The notes beneath the pieces are model-generated. The model saw only the letters and a list, made by a program, of their open reading frames with translations, was not told the DNA's origin and searched no databases. A program made the translations under genes and the position numbers. A DNA stretch of 64,000 nucleotides, from assembly GCF_963576615.1 (NCBI RefSeq), contig NC_088714.1, forward strand, positions 38,543,143 through 38,607,142, given 5' to 3'. Positions 24,605 through 37,120 of the stretch are shown here, in pieces (the stretch's first letter is position 1; every line of letters begins with the position of its first letter). The stretch comes from Watersipora subatra (lineage: Eukaryota; Bryozoa; Gymnolaemata; Cheilostomatida; Watersiporidae).

Positions 24605-25481
24605 AGGTTGACTTGCAACAAAATTCAACTTACAGTTATTTGTTATCAAAAGATTCACCATGTCTTACTCTGTTGTGTCGTAGATGCAAAATATGTGGGA
24701 ATACGATTACAAGCTCTTAAAAGCTAAAAAACGAGCAGTTAATCGCAGTCACACGAGACCGCCGTAGTTTGGATTCCCTTTCCAAAACGGCTCAAATGTG
24801 ATGTAGTTGTGAGAGATGGTTTCTGTTTACACTTTCTTGCAACCTTATTCGTTGAAATATTTTCACAAATATACTTCACGCATTCAATAAAACTATGTCT
24901 ATTGTTCTTACGCATCTATTTTATCGCCATCGTAATGCTGTCACTTTTAGCAGTGATATCTTATAACTTACCGTAAAAATTCGTTTAATTCTTTAGCCTT
25001 AGCTTGAAGGAATACATATAATTGTCTGATAATCATGACGAGCCTGTTAGTCACTTGTGATAATCGAAAAGTGCTGCAGAAATTATTGGCGAAGTATTGG
25101 GTCACATGATCAGATTACGACTTGCCGATTAGACCAAACCGAAACAAAACTGTAAAGTAGCGAGCATCTATATTTGATACGGGGTCTTCGGTAAAACCCG
25201 AAGTGTTTGTCATAATCTAGTGCTACGATAAGTTTTATATTGAGCTTTTTATTGGCATTTCAATTCACGTGAGAACATCACGTGACAAGACAGTAACCGA
25301 ATTTAATAACTACGTCAGAGAAATAAACAGATTCCAATCTACGGCGGCTTTTCGCTTGTGAGCTTTTAAGAGCTTGTAATCACATTTCCACAGATTTGGC
25401 ACTTACAACACAACAGAGTAAGACATTGTGAGTCTTTTGATACCAAATAACTGTAGTGTGAATTTTGTTGCAAGTCAACCT
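24605..25481 (+). mobile_element. TTAA-flanked repeat, copy B, complete (877 bp)
   Basis: It is flanked by TTAA (24601-24604 and 25482-25485). The ends are AGGTTGACTTGCAACAAAAT and its complement, and the inverted terminal repeats extend to about 130 bp, through the AGCTCTTAAAAGCT segment. Interior about 600 bp and noncoding. TTAA duplication indicates piggyBac-type mobilisation; the transposase source is unknown. This is the best reference copy of the family in the window. Confidence 0.85.
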
Positions 25482-26433
25482 TTAAACTTCTTCAGAGCAC
25501 TATGAGAACGTACGTACATGTAGAAAGTTTGGCAGACATGTTAAGCAGGCACAAATCAAAAGATGCTAATCGGCAAATCATTCAAGAGATCTGGACTGAC
25601 CAGCGCCCTAAATCGCTCTGAGGATAACAAGATCGTTTTAGGTCAGGCGGCCCGATTAAGACTGGGCTGGAATGTCTTCAGCAAGCGCAGTCTATGGCTG
25701 AGATTACAAATAAAAATGACATTCAAGTATTTGACGCTGATTCTAGAGTGATTCTAGAACTATTTGACAGTTATAGAAAATGACAGGAACTGTTGTAATA
25801 GCCATGTATCATTTGATTTTCAACATTAAACATTTTATTACATACCAGTAATCACAAAGTTATTTTGTATTATCTGTCTTGTATTATATTTTTTGTCTTA
25901 TAATTTTATGTTGGTTGATATTTTATTGTACGTTGTTTGTTAACTTATGTTATATTATAACATCATTTTGGAGGTTATGTTACCGTTCGTTATTCATTAA
26001 ATGAAGTTTAACTTACCAAAATCTTGAGCAGCTACTTGAAAATTTAAATGCCACCTTTTTATTGAAAGCCACTTCTAATTGAACGTCATCATAAAAGAAG
26101 GGTTGAAAAATAGAACGCCATGGCATTCATATAAAGGTTTTACGGTAAATTATCCTACCAGTCTTCTCAGCACAGACACCAGACAATGACATAATATTTA
26201 CAGAAGATGATTAATAATATACAACTTATAAAATGTTAAATTTTTAAAAATTGACATTGAAAAACGTCTCATGGCACACAAAACAGCGAGTAAAACAACA
26301 GTTGTTTTGCTCGCCCGCTCGACAGGGGGAAAACTTTGCAAAAACAACAGTTTGGCAAGACAGGCCAACGTGACGATCTCTCACAGCACACGAGTGTACC
26401 GCGGAACAGTGGTTGAAAATCACTGTATTAAAG

Positions 26434-28850
26434 GACCAGCAATAAAGACAGTCATAATATACTTATCTACAAGCAGCTTAGAAACCTCCTGTGAAAGTAG
26501 CCCATGAGGAAAGAGACATCAATTGACATGCCAAGAAACCACTAAAAGATATCAGACCTGTACCAGACACGACCAAGACAGGTAATGTTACTGCTCAATA
26601 TGAGATTCTCATGATACAGGCCACTCTAGAAGTTGATCAGTTTGTGTAGCTCAATTATTTTAGATGTCAAAACTTCTGTTATAGGTAACAGTATAATAGT
26701 CTATATAGCTGGCTATAATGTGCGAAAGCTAACTAAAGTGATGTCACGTGGCATTGGCTGTCAATCACTGGTTACCACTAAGTCAAGTATCCAGCACTGA
26801 CATCTCTATACTCTACTCGAGCTACAAAACAATGGATGATTGGTGCGCCCATCAGGCAGTGTTATCAGGATCATGCTAGCTGCAAATCGATACTCTCGTA
26901 TTAATGCAAAGCCAGATCCACTCCATTGTGTAGTGTATGTTATCAGTAGTGTAGGATCTAGTGATGTGTTATGCCTTGAGAAACACCTTTCGGATACAGC
27001 AGATGGCATATCGAACTAGTGTGCTTCATTGATGAGAAACCTCATTTCCTCGTTTTATAATATCCAACAGCATCATTATGCTAAAAATCGTACATTTGAA
27101 CTGCAAGCTATTTGCAGCATAAAATACTAAAGCAGTACTTTTTAAAGGTCATTAACAATGTAATCAATGGAGTATTTATCTGTAGCTGTTGTTGTATTCC
27201 TATTTCTAATCTAATTTAGTTCTAAGAAACTCTGACACACTTTGGCTCAATATCCAGTGATACATAAATCTCCTTTTACAGTTTATGTAACGTCTATGTA
27301 TAGGTTTAATAATCTGATTACACTACTTCCTGCATTTTCTTGTTTGTATTATTTTGATTATCACCTATTACAATTTTTCAATTCTTGTTTAGTTGTTGCA
27401 GTAGTTTATTCCATTTTTTACAGATACTGTATTATACATATCATACATTCATGAGCTAGTATCACTTAAATCTTGGAAACAGTTTCTGTTTTGGCAGCAT
27501 AGGCCTACGTGTTGTTTTTATCGAAATACTTCATGAGCCAAGTTTCTCCATTATGGTCTATGCATCTGTAATACAACAGTTTGTCTGAATAATATGGTTC
27601 ACTAAAACCTATTTTACATCCACTCATCATTCATTTTATTTTACTCCATATGTTATAAATAGGTTTTCTTTTATCAGCCGCTCTATGTTGTGTATTCACT
27701 CACCCCGATTTCACTCTCTCTGGCAGCAGGAAGAAACATGCTCCCTTATACACCCTTTTCCATATCTAGCCAGCTATTCCTTAGCTTTATCAATAAGCTG
27801 AGAAAGCTACATAATCCTGCCAGCCTGTGTGAAAGGCCTTGCCTCCCAAAGCCTGTCGGGCTTCTTTAGCTCAAGTTCCTGTATCATAGTCAAGCACACA
27901 AGAGACGCCTGCATATATAACACTCTTAACGTTGTGTAGGAGAAGTTGCCATTAACACTCAAGTAAAAAATAACCATTGAACTTGTCATTCTTCACCGTT
28001 TGTTTACATCGGTAACTAGTACACAATTAACTTTCCAACATGGCGCATACATTACGTATCGCTATCGGCGTAAAAAGTCACGTGATTGCAACTTGAACGG
28101 TTTTGACATTGAACTCAAAATCCCAGAGGTTTCAAGTTCAATGGGTTTTGAGTTCAATACCCGCAGTAGTCTGCTTTTGCACTAAGGCTAGCTTTCTTGA
28201 AAAAGTCTCGTGAAAGCTAGGACCGATTTGTGTCTAGGATTAAGATATATTTTTGAAGAGCTAGTAGGGTCGAGTAAACGTTTTTCTTATGGACAGGGCG
28301 TGCATTTTTGTACTGTATACTGTGACTCGGTAACTTATTTGTATTAGCGAATTTTCTTTACGATATTTGGTAATAACTAACAGTGGTGATATAACTTTTA
28401 TATACATATGGTGTTTAATAATAATTAAAGCTGTCTTGATACCAACTGTGGTGTTATTATTTGGTTATTGTCACTGAATTTTTAACGTAGGCTCATGAGA
28501 CTATAAGATTAAATAATCACTGGGAAAATGACCCAAGGACCGAAGTGTGAATTGTTCGCTCCTAACCAGGGCGAATTCCATTTCACGCCTATCGCAACGC
28601 TCGTCGTACCCGTACTATCTATACAAAATAATCACATTCGCATCTTTTGACCCTAAGTAATTGTAATTTCAATGCTAAGCCTCCTGTTTCGACTACTTGA
28701 AAAATAATCTTGGTACAGTAAGCTAGAGCCGAACTATATGTAGAAGGTTGACGGCGTATATTACTTGTATATAATATGACATACGTATATACGTCCATTT
28801 ATTGTGAAGTACAATCGGAGTAACTCGTATCCCCAGGGTTGATACTCTGA
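26434..28850. other. Region without a recognised gene
   Basis: AT-rich noncoding DNA. Open frames at 26806-27009, 27242-27454 and 28000-28185 are short and show no domain. Confidence 0.4.
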
Positions 28851-28855
28851 AAGAA

Positions 28856-28947
28856 ACACCCACCTGGCTATGCCCAGGTGGGTGTATTTTAATGGGTTTC
28901 TCCCAGTGTTTAGGGGGTGTTTGAAATACACCCCTAAACACTGGGAG
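28856..28947. repeat. Two adjacent strong hairpins
   Basis: Hairpin 1: a 12-bp perfect stem (28856-28867 with 28874-28885), six-base loop, ACACCCACCTGG arm. Hairpin 2: a 20-bp stem with one bulged G (28900-28920 with 28928-28947), seven-base loop, CTCCCAGTGTTTAGGGG arm. GC-rich against an AT-rich background. Possibly a foldback element or a structured RNA; function unknown. Confidence 0.7.
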
Positions 28948-29419
28948 TTCTTTAGGGGCGCCCAGGTTCCACACCCCGCTGAACATCCAATATGATTCAG
29001 AAGCTATAAAAATAATTTCCACTATGCCTATAGCATATGTATCCCCTATGTATCTAGGGGAACACCTATTCAAGCCAATCAATGAAAGAAATTGTTCAGC
29101 AAAACTTGGTAAATTTTATTTGGGCCAACCCAAATAAAGTTTGTAAAGTAGCAAATTCTCTGACAGTGCCCCATGGTCTGAAACCCTCCCTAAAACGTGA
29201 TTTTGGGCTGAGCGTAATGGGCCTTTTGGGGGGAAGTATCAACTTTAGGCCCGTATCAGGCCAAGTAAGAACTGACATTGTTGCATGATTGAAAGTACTT
29301 ACATGAACTGAAGCAAAAAAGGAGGAGAACAGTTCGTCTTTCATTCCACTTTCTTATAAATTACCCAATACTGCCGAATGCTACCTAATCTACTAGCTCT
29401 ATACAGTCACCGTAAATGC

Positions 29420-30253
29420 CGCTATTATATCTGAAATCAGCCATTTACAAATAGGCTTGAAGAAGATAACAAGCTACATAATCATGCAGCTTACATAACT
29501 AACTCCCAGAGTTCTGACATATACAAATCCCATGATTGGGATTATTACCATCTCGTGACAAGACGATAACAACCTGTGTCATGCAGTGTAAGAAGATCCA
29601 CATCTGGTACCAATCTACACCAGACCAAGGATTAAAACTGAAAATTGAAAGTTATGAAACTCCGCTGACGGAAATACAACAAGATGCAGCCAGGAACCCA
29701 AACAATTAAAAAACTCAATATTGAAGAGTTGAGACATATAGTTTCACTCTTGTACACCAACGCTAACTCTCAACCCATATATAAGGACGCATATTCACCC
29801 ATATACATTGTACTTCACTCGTTCTATACAGCTTCATTGTGGCAGACAGACATGTCAGCAGATTAAGTGGAAGAGTCAAAATTTGGAGAACAAAGGGGGT
29901 GACTATATTTTAAGTCTCTAGAAATTACTTTTATAAGTTTAGTTTAGAGTGCAACTTATTATATATTTTTTTGTTCTTAAATAAACATGAGGTATTGTGT
30001 AAGCCCTCTTCGCATACCTTAGGGATTATCTTTCTCAGAGCATATTCTTAGACTCTAATATCTAGGAAGGTCTTTTATAGGGTCTTGATTACGCGAATCA
30101 ACAAAACATTGGTGAAACAGTCATTTATCAGGACTGGTCCTAATCTGAGAAGTCAGTACTGGCGATAAGCAGTGTATCTGCATTCGAGAATAAACTTGAG
30201 CTACTCCCTAACAGTTGTAAGATTATTTGGTAGGATGATCCAATACTCAACAC
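29420..30253. mobile_element. About 830-bp insertion within the 3' LTR
   Basis: Compared with 33710-33911, the LTR is continuous up to GTAAATGCCGC (about 29420) and resumes at CACCTGCAACAGC (about 30253). The inserted DNA includes a GAACAAAGGGGGTGA purine-rich stretch (29888-29902) of the kind found before Copia-type LTRs, so it may be a solo or partial LTR element. Unproven. Confidence 0.45.
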
Positions 30254-30863
30254 AACACCGCAATCACCTGCAACAGCTTTGAGCTCAAAATGCCAATATA
30301 GCCGGAGCTTCACAAATCCCATGATACAACATAGCCCTTCTTTATTTTTTTAGGCCTCACCATAATTACCAACGAGCACTTGTAGTAACTCACTTTGTGA
30401 TGCCCGAGACCAAACTCCGTTAGGGTAGTCTCCATAGGCTATGCCTCTGGCTTGTCTGACGATGTGCCACTGCCAAAGATACTCATCTCTTTACTGCCAG
30501 CACCATTGCCAATGCGAACTCGCCTTTCCATAACTCTGACCACTGCCAATATATTCACCGTGACTACTGTCACTACCAACACTGCCACCATACCACTAAT
30601 ATATCAAACACTATTTCCACCAACCTCGACTAACCCGGAGAATTTTGGTCAAGTCAGTAATGACTCCTCAACCTCATCTGCTGTCATTACCTCGCTCTCC
30701 AAAATAGAGTCGGGCTCGACAGGCCCGGCTCTATTGGGAGGGCTTCCTGTGGGAGGGCTTCACCTGGGTCGTAACTGACTGCACAGAGGGTGGTACCACA
30801 GAGCTAGGAGTTGTGACAGGCCCAGACCTATCAAACTCGACTTGGCTTTTGTCTGGAACAGGT

Positions 30864-33250
30864 CTACTGTGTGCTATCCAAACCTTGGCTAACGATGATT
30901 GGAGAATGCCAAGGCGTAGCTACCCTGAATGCTTTGGCATTTTCCAACTCCATCACCGCTGCCTCACGCTTGGCATTTAGCCTAGCCATTTTTTCCTCCG
31001 ACTTCCACTGAACCTCATTTTCCTCTTTCTCAATCTCCGCTACCTTTCTCCTATAATCATTTGGGTCCAACATTCCATTGCGGGATACCGCAGCTAAAAA
31101 AAGCACACTTCCATTACATGTACTGGTCCAGCTACTTTCTTAGCACCTTCACTGACCTCAACTTGACTGTGTTCCCTATCATGCCTCATGAACATTTTCA
31201 CCTCTCTGGTGTCTTGGACTACCCCCCTTGACTACGAATCTCTCCACCACTGTCCTTGTGCTGATTTCCGATATACCTTTTATAACTGCGCATCCACTAC
31301 TTGTCACTCCCTTTGTTTCACAAGTCCACAATTCTCGACCTGTATGGCCTTTTTCAACATCGTTCTCTCTGTCAGACTTATTTGTCAGGTTTTGCAACTT
31401 GACATCATCTGAAACATGATAACTTTACCCAGCAGTAGTAGTTCTCGACATAAACAGCATAACTGGCTTAATAGCTCTACACTTCTTAACAAGCTCAAGC
31501 TTGCTCTCGCATAACGCATTTACAACAGCCAATAATTGTAGCTGCTTCAACTCAGTTATGCCCAAAAAGTTCGTCCTGAATCCTTTCAACACATAAACTT
31601 CATCCATAGTCCTGTGCTTACTTTCCAAATGGACTACCACACTTCCAACCACACTAAACTCGCTACCATCAACATTTTCTATGTTGGCTTCTTTAACCGC
31701 GGGTTAACAGTAACCCATTGGCTGTTGCCTCGGTCACTATTGACACCTCAGCCAAAGTATCAAATACAAACTTAATATTTACTCCATTACTTTCTAAATA
31801 CTGCACAATTCTCTGGCCTAGTCATTGATCTTCACCATATTTAAAGGTTGACTTGCAACAAAATTCACATTACAGTTATTGGGTATTAAAAGATTCACCA
31901 TGTCTTACTCTGTTGTGTTGTTGGTGCAAACTATGTGGGAATGTGATTACAAGTTCTTAAAAGCTCAAAAACGAACAGTTAATCGCCGCCACACGAGACC
32001 GCCGTAGTTTGGATTCTCTTTCCAAAACGGCTCAAATGGGACGTAGTTGTTACAAGATGGTTTCTGTTTACACTTTCATGCAACCTCATTTGTCCAAATA
32101 TCTTCACAAATATACTTCACACATTCAATAAAACTATGTCTATTGTTCTTGCGCGTCTGTTTTATCATCATTGTAATGTTGTCATTTTTAGCACTGATAT
32201 CTTATAACTTACAGTAAAAATTCTTTTAATTTTTTAATCTTAGCTCGAAGGAGTACATATCATTGTCTGATAATCATGACGAGCCTGTTGGTCACCTGTG
32301 ATAATTGAAAAGTGCTGCAGAAATTTTTTGCGCAGTATTGGGTCACATGATCAGATAACGACTTGACGATTAGATCAAGCCGAAACAAAACTGTAAAGTA
32401 GTGAGCATCCATATTTGGTACAGGGTTTAGGCTTTTCGTTTTTGAGCTTTTAAGAGCTTGTAATCAAATTTCCACATATTTGGCACCTGCAACACAACAG
32501 AGTAAGACATGGTGAATCTTTTGCTACCAAATAACTGTAATGTGAATTTTGTTGCAAGTCAACCTTTAACTATAGAGCCAGCAAATATTACACTACTACT
32601 CCTGCTACTGTCACTGTACCTTTCATCATGTCTATTCATCTCTCGCTTCTCATACAGACCATCTCTTTCTTACCTGTTCATACTGTAATCTCTGGGTCTA
32701 CTCCACTAATACCTTCCATCATGAGGGCTGTCTCTGCGCCAATACTTCTCCCTCCTGCTATCCCGACTGCCATACTTCCCAACACTGCTGTAATGGCTAC
32801 CTCCTTGCCAACTGCTGCTACCTCGTCTGTCATAGCTTACTTCTCTGCCCCTATCTCTGCAGTCTCGGGATAAATGACTGGGATAAAAGTCTGGGATCAT
32901 TTCTTGAAAACAACATTTAATGAAGGGATAACTCCATATCTTGTTAACTGCCACTATTAGAGCGAAATTTACTCTATCAGCATTATTAGCTATCTTAGCA
33001 TATCTGCTTAAATTCTCAACTCATTGCAAAAACTCTATCACTTTCACTGACTGGCAGGCAGGAGCTTATGCTCTTTCGCAAACACGCTCTCCTGTCTACC
33101 ATAATACCCTTGCCCAACTTGCACTGCCTCTTCATAAGTGGAATCTACACCATCTACCTTGAACCCTACTCCTTTCAACACCTCTATATCACTACGATCA
33201 ATATCTCTCAATAACGGTATCAACAGCTCTACCTCTCATAATAGGACATC
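30864..33250 (-). pseudogene. Gag-protease-coiled-coil polyprotein, old copy
   Basis: Recognisable pieces on the minus strand: remnants of Gag (about 32960-33250), the arginine/serine-rich knuckle tail (32706-32954), the protease C-terminal half with FLGITELKQLQLLAVVNAL (31425-31652), the linker (31179-31397) and the coiled-coil segment RKVAEIEKEENEV (30864-31106). Stops, frameshifts and the repeat insertion break it. It shows that the protease and the segment starting MSRTT are in one frame, which the young copy has lost through a small deletion. Confidence 0.75.
31845..32565 (+). mobile_element. TTAA-flanked repeat, copy C (721 bp)
   Basis: TTAA lies at 31841-31844 and 32566-32569; ends AGGTTGACTTGCAACAAAAT and complement. 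It lacks about 150 bp near the right end relative to copy B. The uninterrupted sequence can be read in the young LTR element near 44513, which places the insertion after CTTCACCATAT. Confidence 0.87.
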
Positions 33251-33949
33251 TATTGCCACTTTCACCTTCATAACCTCTCCTCTCAACTGTATTCTCAATA
33301 CACGAAGTCATCTCTTCTACAAATCTCTCTCACGAACCATCACCGTGCTCATCAAACACCAGCTCTGGATAACTGATCTCCATTATGTCACAACACAATC
33401 TATTTTACGTTGCCAACCCACTCTACACCTCCTTTTATTTTTTAATTCTCCTACCATTTCACAACTAATAAATTTTAGTAACTTGTTCACTTGTACCTCG
33501 TCGACTTTTCACAGCTTTGTCATTTCACAGCTTTGTCGTTTCACAGCTAGGATAACTCGCTTTTACACCACTACACCACCACATATCACCTCACCTGCAA
33601 ATCCGTGAAAGGGTGCCATCAATCGTTAAACCTACATCACCACCAGTACCTGTACTATTTCGTTAACGATCTCAAGGAAAAAATCAAAGCTTTGTAAGCT
33701 GCGCCATTTTGTTAAATTGAAATTAATTACATGAACTGAAGTGAAGGAGAACAAGCTATCTTTTATTCCATTTTCTTATATACCATCCAACACTGTCTAA
33801 TACTACCTAATCCACTAGCTTTATCCATTATGTAAATGCCGCCATCATCTGCAACAGCTTTGAGCTCAGACGCCAATAAAGCCCGAGTCTCACAAATCTC
33901 CTGATACAACAGTAATTTGGTTCTGGTAGCCGAGACACCACCGAAAGAT

Positions 33950-34260
33950 AATCACACATTGCCTCTATTCACGTAAAAGCCGTTAATACAAACTCTCTAT
34001 ATCACAGCTGATAATACAGATTTTATATATCACAGCCGATAAAACACTATATATCAGTGCAATTTCAACAAGAGCTGATAGATTAGACTCTGTATCACAG
34101 CCGATAGCAGACTGTGTATATACCGGTGCAACCCCAGTGAGAGCTGATAGTTCAGGCTGTTTATATCATAGCCAACGGCAGACTGCATATATCAGTGTAA
34201 CTCCAGCAAGCCGATCCCGGCTATATCACTGCTGATAGCAGACCCTGTATATACGAGCAC
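33950..34260. repeat. Degenerate tandem repeat of about 70 bp
   Basis: About four diverged units share ATCACAGC(C/T)GATA...AGACT...TATATA(C/T)C...GTGCAA. It lies directly beside the old LTR element. No coding. Confidence 0.55.
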
Positions 34261-36099
34261 ACTAATTTAATCCAAGCTGTCTAGGTTACTAAAAAGGTAT
34301 GTTATACTTCAATAGATTTATTATTGTATCATAGTATGTCTCACCAAATTCCCACTGACTCTCATCTGCAAAAGCAATCGTTTATATAAGTGAGCAGAAG
34401 CAAACTCGATATATAATTGATGGCTAGGAGTAGTTGAAACGTTTAGGTCAAGACGAGAATTATTTTTGAAAAGAACAAACATTATTTACAGGTATATATA
34501 TGGCATCAAATATTGGCTTCATTTTTATCATGCATTGATTAATATGGAAAGAAAGTTGATAACAAAACAAATAATCAATGAATATTCCTTCTCTACTTGT
34601 GGGAAATTTTCTGTTTGTGAATCCAGGACAGTGGGTGCCTTATAATCCTTTTAGCGGGCGCATTTTGACTTGAATTTATTTTAGCAAGTACCTTAGCTTT
34701 AGTAGCAGTTAGCTTACGTTATAATTTGAATTTCCTGGTTGCACATATAAGCACCGGTTAACTCTCTAGTACGCATCACTCAGCATGGCACTCAATTGTA
34801 AGCATTGCAATTTTCTACTTGCAAGCCGTGTGCACTCCGCCGTCACGTTCATTGGTGCTCCCTATGTGACTGCTATTTCAACCAGCATGAGAAGCTGGCC
34901 ACACATAAGGCTCTCTTCACCAGAGGTTCATTGGCGCCCAAACAGAATGGAAAGAGAGCTGGGCTCTGTATCTTTACAAACAGCGACCTGAGCCTTGCCC
35001 AGTACAAGATTGCAAGCCATACTCTAGGGAGCCTGAGAGGCCAAGATGGCAGCCAGCATGGAGTTGGAGTGTATAGCCCACTCATCAGTCTGATGAACAA
35101 AGTGTTAATGATATTGCATCTGGTTCATTGCCAGAAATGATCAAGATGCTGTTGGTCTGAGCAGCTGCACACCTTTCCTGTTAACATAAGAGCAAATGGC
35201 TTTTTCTTGAAGTAATATGTATTTATGCGATATGTCGATAGTATAAAGTTGGGTGGTAAAGACAGGCTTTAGTAAGTAGTCAAACCTTAGCATTACACAC
35301 TCGAACGTGTTACAGCATAAAGGAGTTAGTCAGCAAAGCGCTCAACTCAATTAGCAAAGCTTATCAAGCTTCCTCAGTTCAACTATTACAAACATTTCTT
35401 GTTGGCCTGTTAGTCTTTACTGAATGTAGTGCCCTTCTAAAACCGCTAATAGTAGGAAGTTATGCTCATATCCAGTTGATTGTTTTTTAAAATCAGAATC
35501 AACGACCATTCTGCTATAATTATAAATAAGCTACATGTTTATGAAAAAATTGTATCCGTATACAATATAAATATACATATACCTATTCTTCGTTTGGCTT
35601 AAATACAAACTATTGTGTTGGCAACGTATTGCCCAATATACTTTAACATTAGCAGTGTTTGCAAGTTAGCTCAGTGAAAAGAGACTTCCAGTTTAAGCTA
35701 GAAGATCAAGTACAAAATGCATATAAGAATAATCTTATTTTTTTCTAGGAAGTATAGGCCTGATTTTATCATATTCAGATTAGTATACTTTTTTAACATG
35801 GAGCTGGTATTATTACTTCAAGAAACACTCTCTTGTAAGAGTGAACCTATTATACTGTAACTGGTCTGTCACCCATATCTATGTCACCTGTACCTACACG
35901 TACTTGGATATCTGTGCCATTGTCAACTCCATCATAGTCTTGTAAGGACATTGACTGAGTTCAAAAGTTTGTATTAAACTGCTTACTGCTAGGATCTTGG
36001 CTTTATCACAAGTAGAGATGTTGTTTAGTTCGGCAGAATGACATTTAAGATTTATCATAGCCCTAAAATGCCCTTTACGAGATATTGTTCTAGTTTGAA
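34261..36099. other. Mostly noncoding; small open frames at 34785-35140
   Basis: Two overlapping frames at 34785-34991 and 34805-35140 give NCKHCNF and, after a frame change, CSLCDCYFNQHEKLATHK, reminiscent of Cys/His finger motifs. This may be a frameshifted remnant of a zinc-finger or retroelement protein, but no family is assigned. The remainder shows nothing recognisable. Confidence 0.3.
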
Positions 36100-36967
36100 A
36101 GGTTGACTTGCAAGAAAATTGGCATTACAGTTATTTGGTATCAAAAGATTCACCATGTCTTACTTTGTTGTTTTCTAGGTGCCAAATATGTGGCAATGTG
36201 ATTACAAGCTCTTAAAAGCTCAAAAACATAAAGCTGCCGTAGATTGGAATCAGTTTATTTCTCTGACGTAGTCATTACAGTTGGTTATTGTCTTGTCACG
36301 TGATGTTCTCAAGTGAATTGAAAGGCCAATAAAAAGCTCAATATAAAACTTATCGTAGCACTAGTTTATGACAAACACTTCGGGTTTTACCGAAGACTCT
36401 GTATCAAATATAGATGCTCGTTACTTTACAGTTTTGTTTCGGCTTGGTCTAATTGTCTAGTCATAATCTGATAATGTGACCCATACTTCGCGAATAATTT
36501 CTGCGGCATTTTCTGATTATCACAGGTGACCAACAGGCTCGTCATGTTTATCAGACAATGATATGTACTCCTTCAAGCTAAGGTTGAAAATTTAAATGAA
36601 TTTTTACGGTAGGTTATAGGATATCAGGGCTGAAAGTGACAGCATTACAATGACGATAAAATAAACGCGTAAGAGCAATAGACATGGTTTTATTAAATGC
36701 GTGAAGTATATTTGTGAAAATATTTCGATAAATGAGGTTGCATGAAAGTGTAAACAGAAACCATCTCCCACAACTACGTCACATTTGAGCCGTTTTGAAA
36801 AGAGACGTCACACGCCACATTTGTGTGGCTGCGATTAACTTTTCGTTTTTTAGCTTTCAAGAGCTTGTAATCACATTTCCACATATTTTGCACCTACAAC
36901 AGAGTAAGACATGGTGAATCTTTTGATACCAAATAACTGTAATGTGAATTTTGTTGCAAGTCAACCT
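36100..36967 (-). mobile_element. TTAA-flanked repeat, copy D (868 bp), inverted
   Basis: The ends AGGTTGACTTGCAAGAAAAT and complement are flanked by TGAA (a mutated TTAA, 36096-36099) and TTAA (36968-36971). The orientation is opposite to copy B. It ends only about 150 bp before the MEAK7 start codon, so it may form part of that gene's promoter or 5' UTR region. Confidence 0.85.
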
Positions 36968-37120
36968 TTAAAGGAGCTTCTGCTCCTTCCATTGTAATAA
37001 TAGTTACTAAAATCATTCAAAGGAAAGTCCAAAAGCTTATCACTATTGAGTAGACATAAAATCAAATATTGTAATGATTCAGGTATGTCAATGTTAACAT
37101 TATCTTAACCAGAGGTCGGC

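Larger units (their letters stand above)
21337..26433. mobile_element. hAT element with nested insertions
   Basis: The left terminus CAGTGTTTTTCAACATTTTT starts at 21345. The right terminus reads (reverse complement) CAGTGATTTTCAACCACTG and ends at 26425. Flanking 8-bp sequences CATTAACG (21337-21344) and TATTAAAG (26426-26433) agree at 6 of 8, as an aged hAT target duplication would. Inside is a second hAT-like left end CAGTGGTTCTTAACATTTTT at 21603, a BED/hAT transposase pseudogene, and a TTAA-flanked repeat at 24605-25481. The right end of the inner element is not clear; it may be near 24500. Confidence 0.7.
29279..33911 (-). mobile_element. Degenerate Gag-protease LTR element, old copy
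   Basis: A relative of the element at 42831-46263. The 5' LTR (33710-33911) begins TGTT and ends with CAACA; a TGGCGCAG primer-site start lies two bases from it. The 3' LTR (29279-30331) is interrupted by about 830 bp. Gag, zinc-knuckle, protease and coiled-coil remnants lie between in the same order as in the young copy. No target duplication is visible (GACAT against GTAAT). A TTAA-flanked repeat (31845-32565) has inserted into the coding part. Confidence 0.8.

Noticed and set aside
33138..33608. 156-codon plus-strand Ser/Thr-rich frame
   Set aside because: Antisense to the degraded Gag region of the old LTR element.
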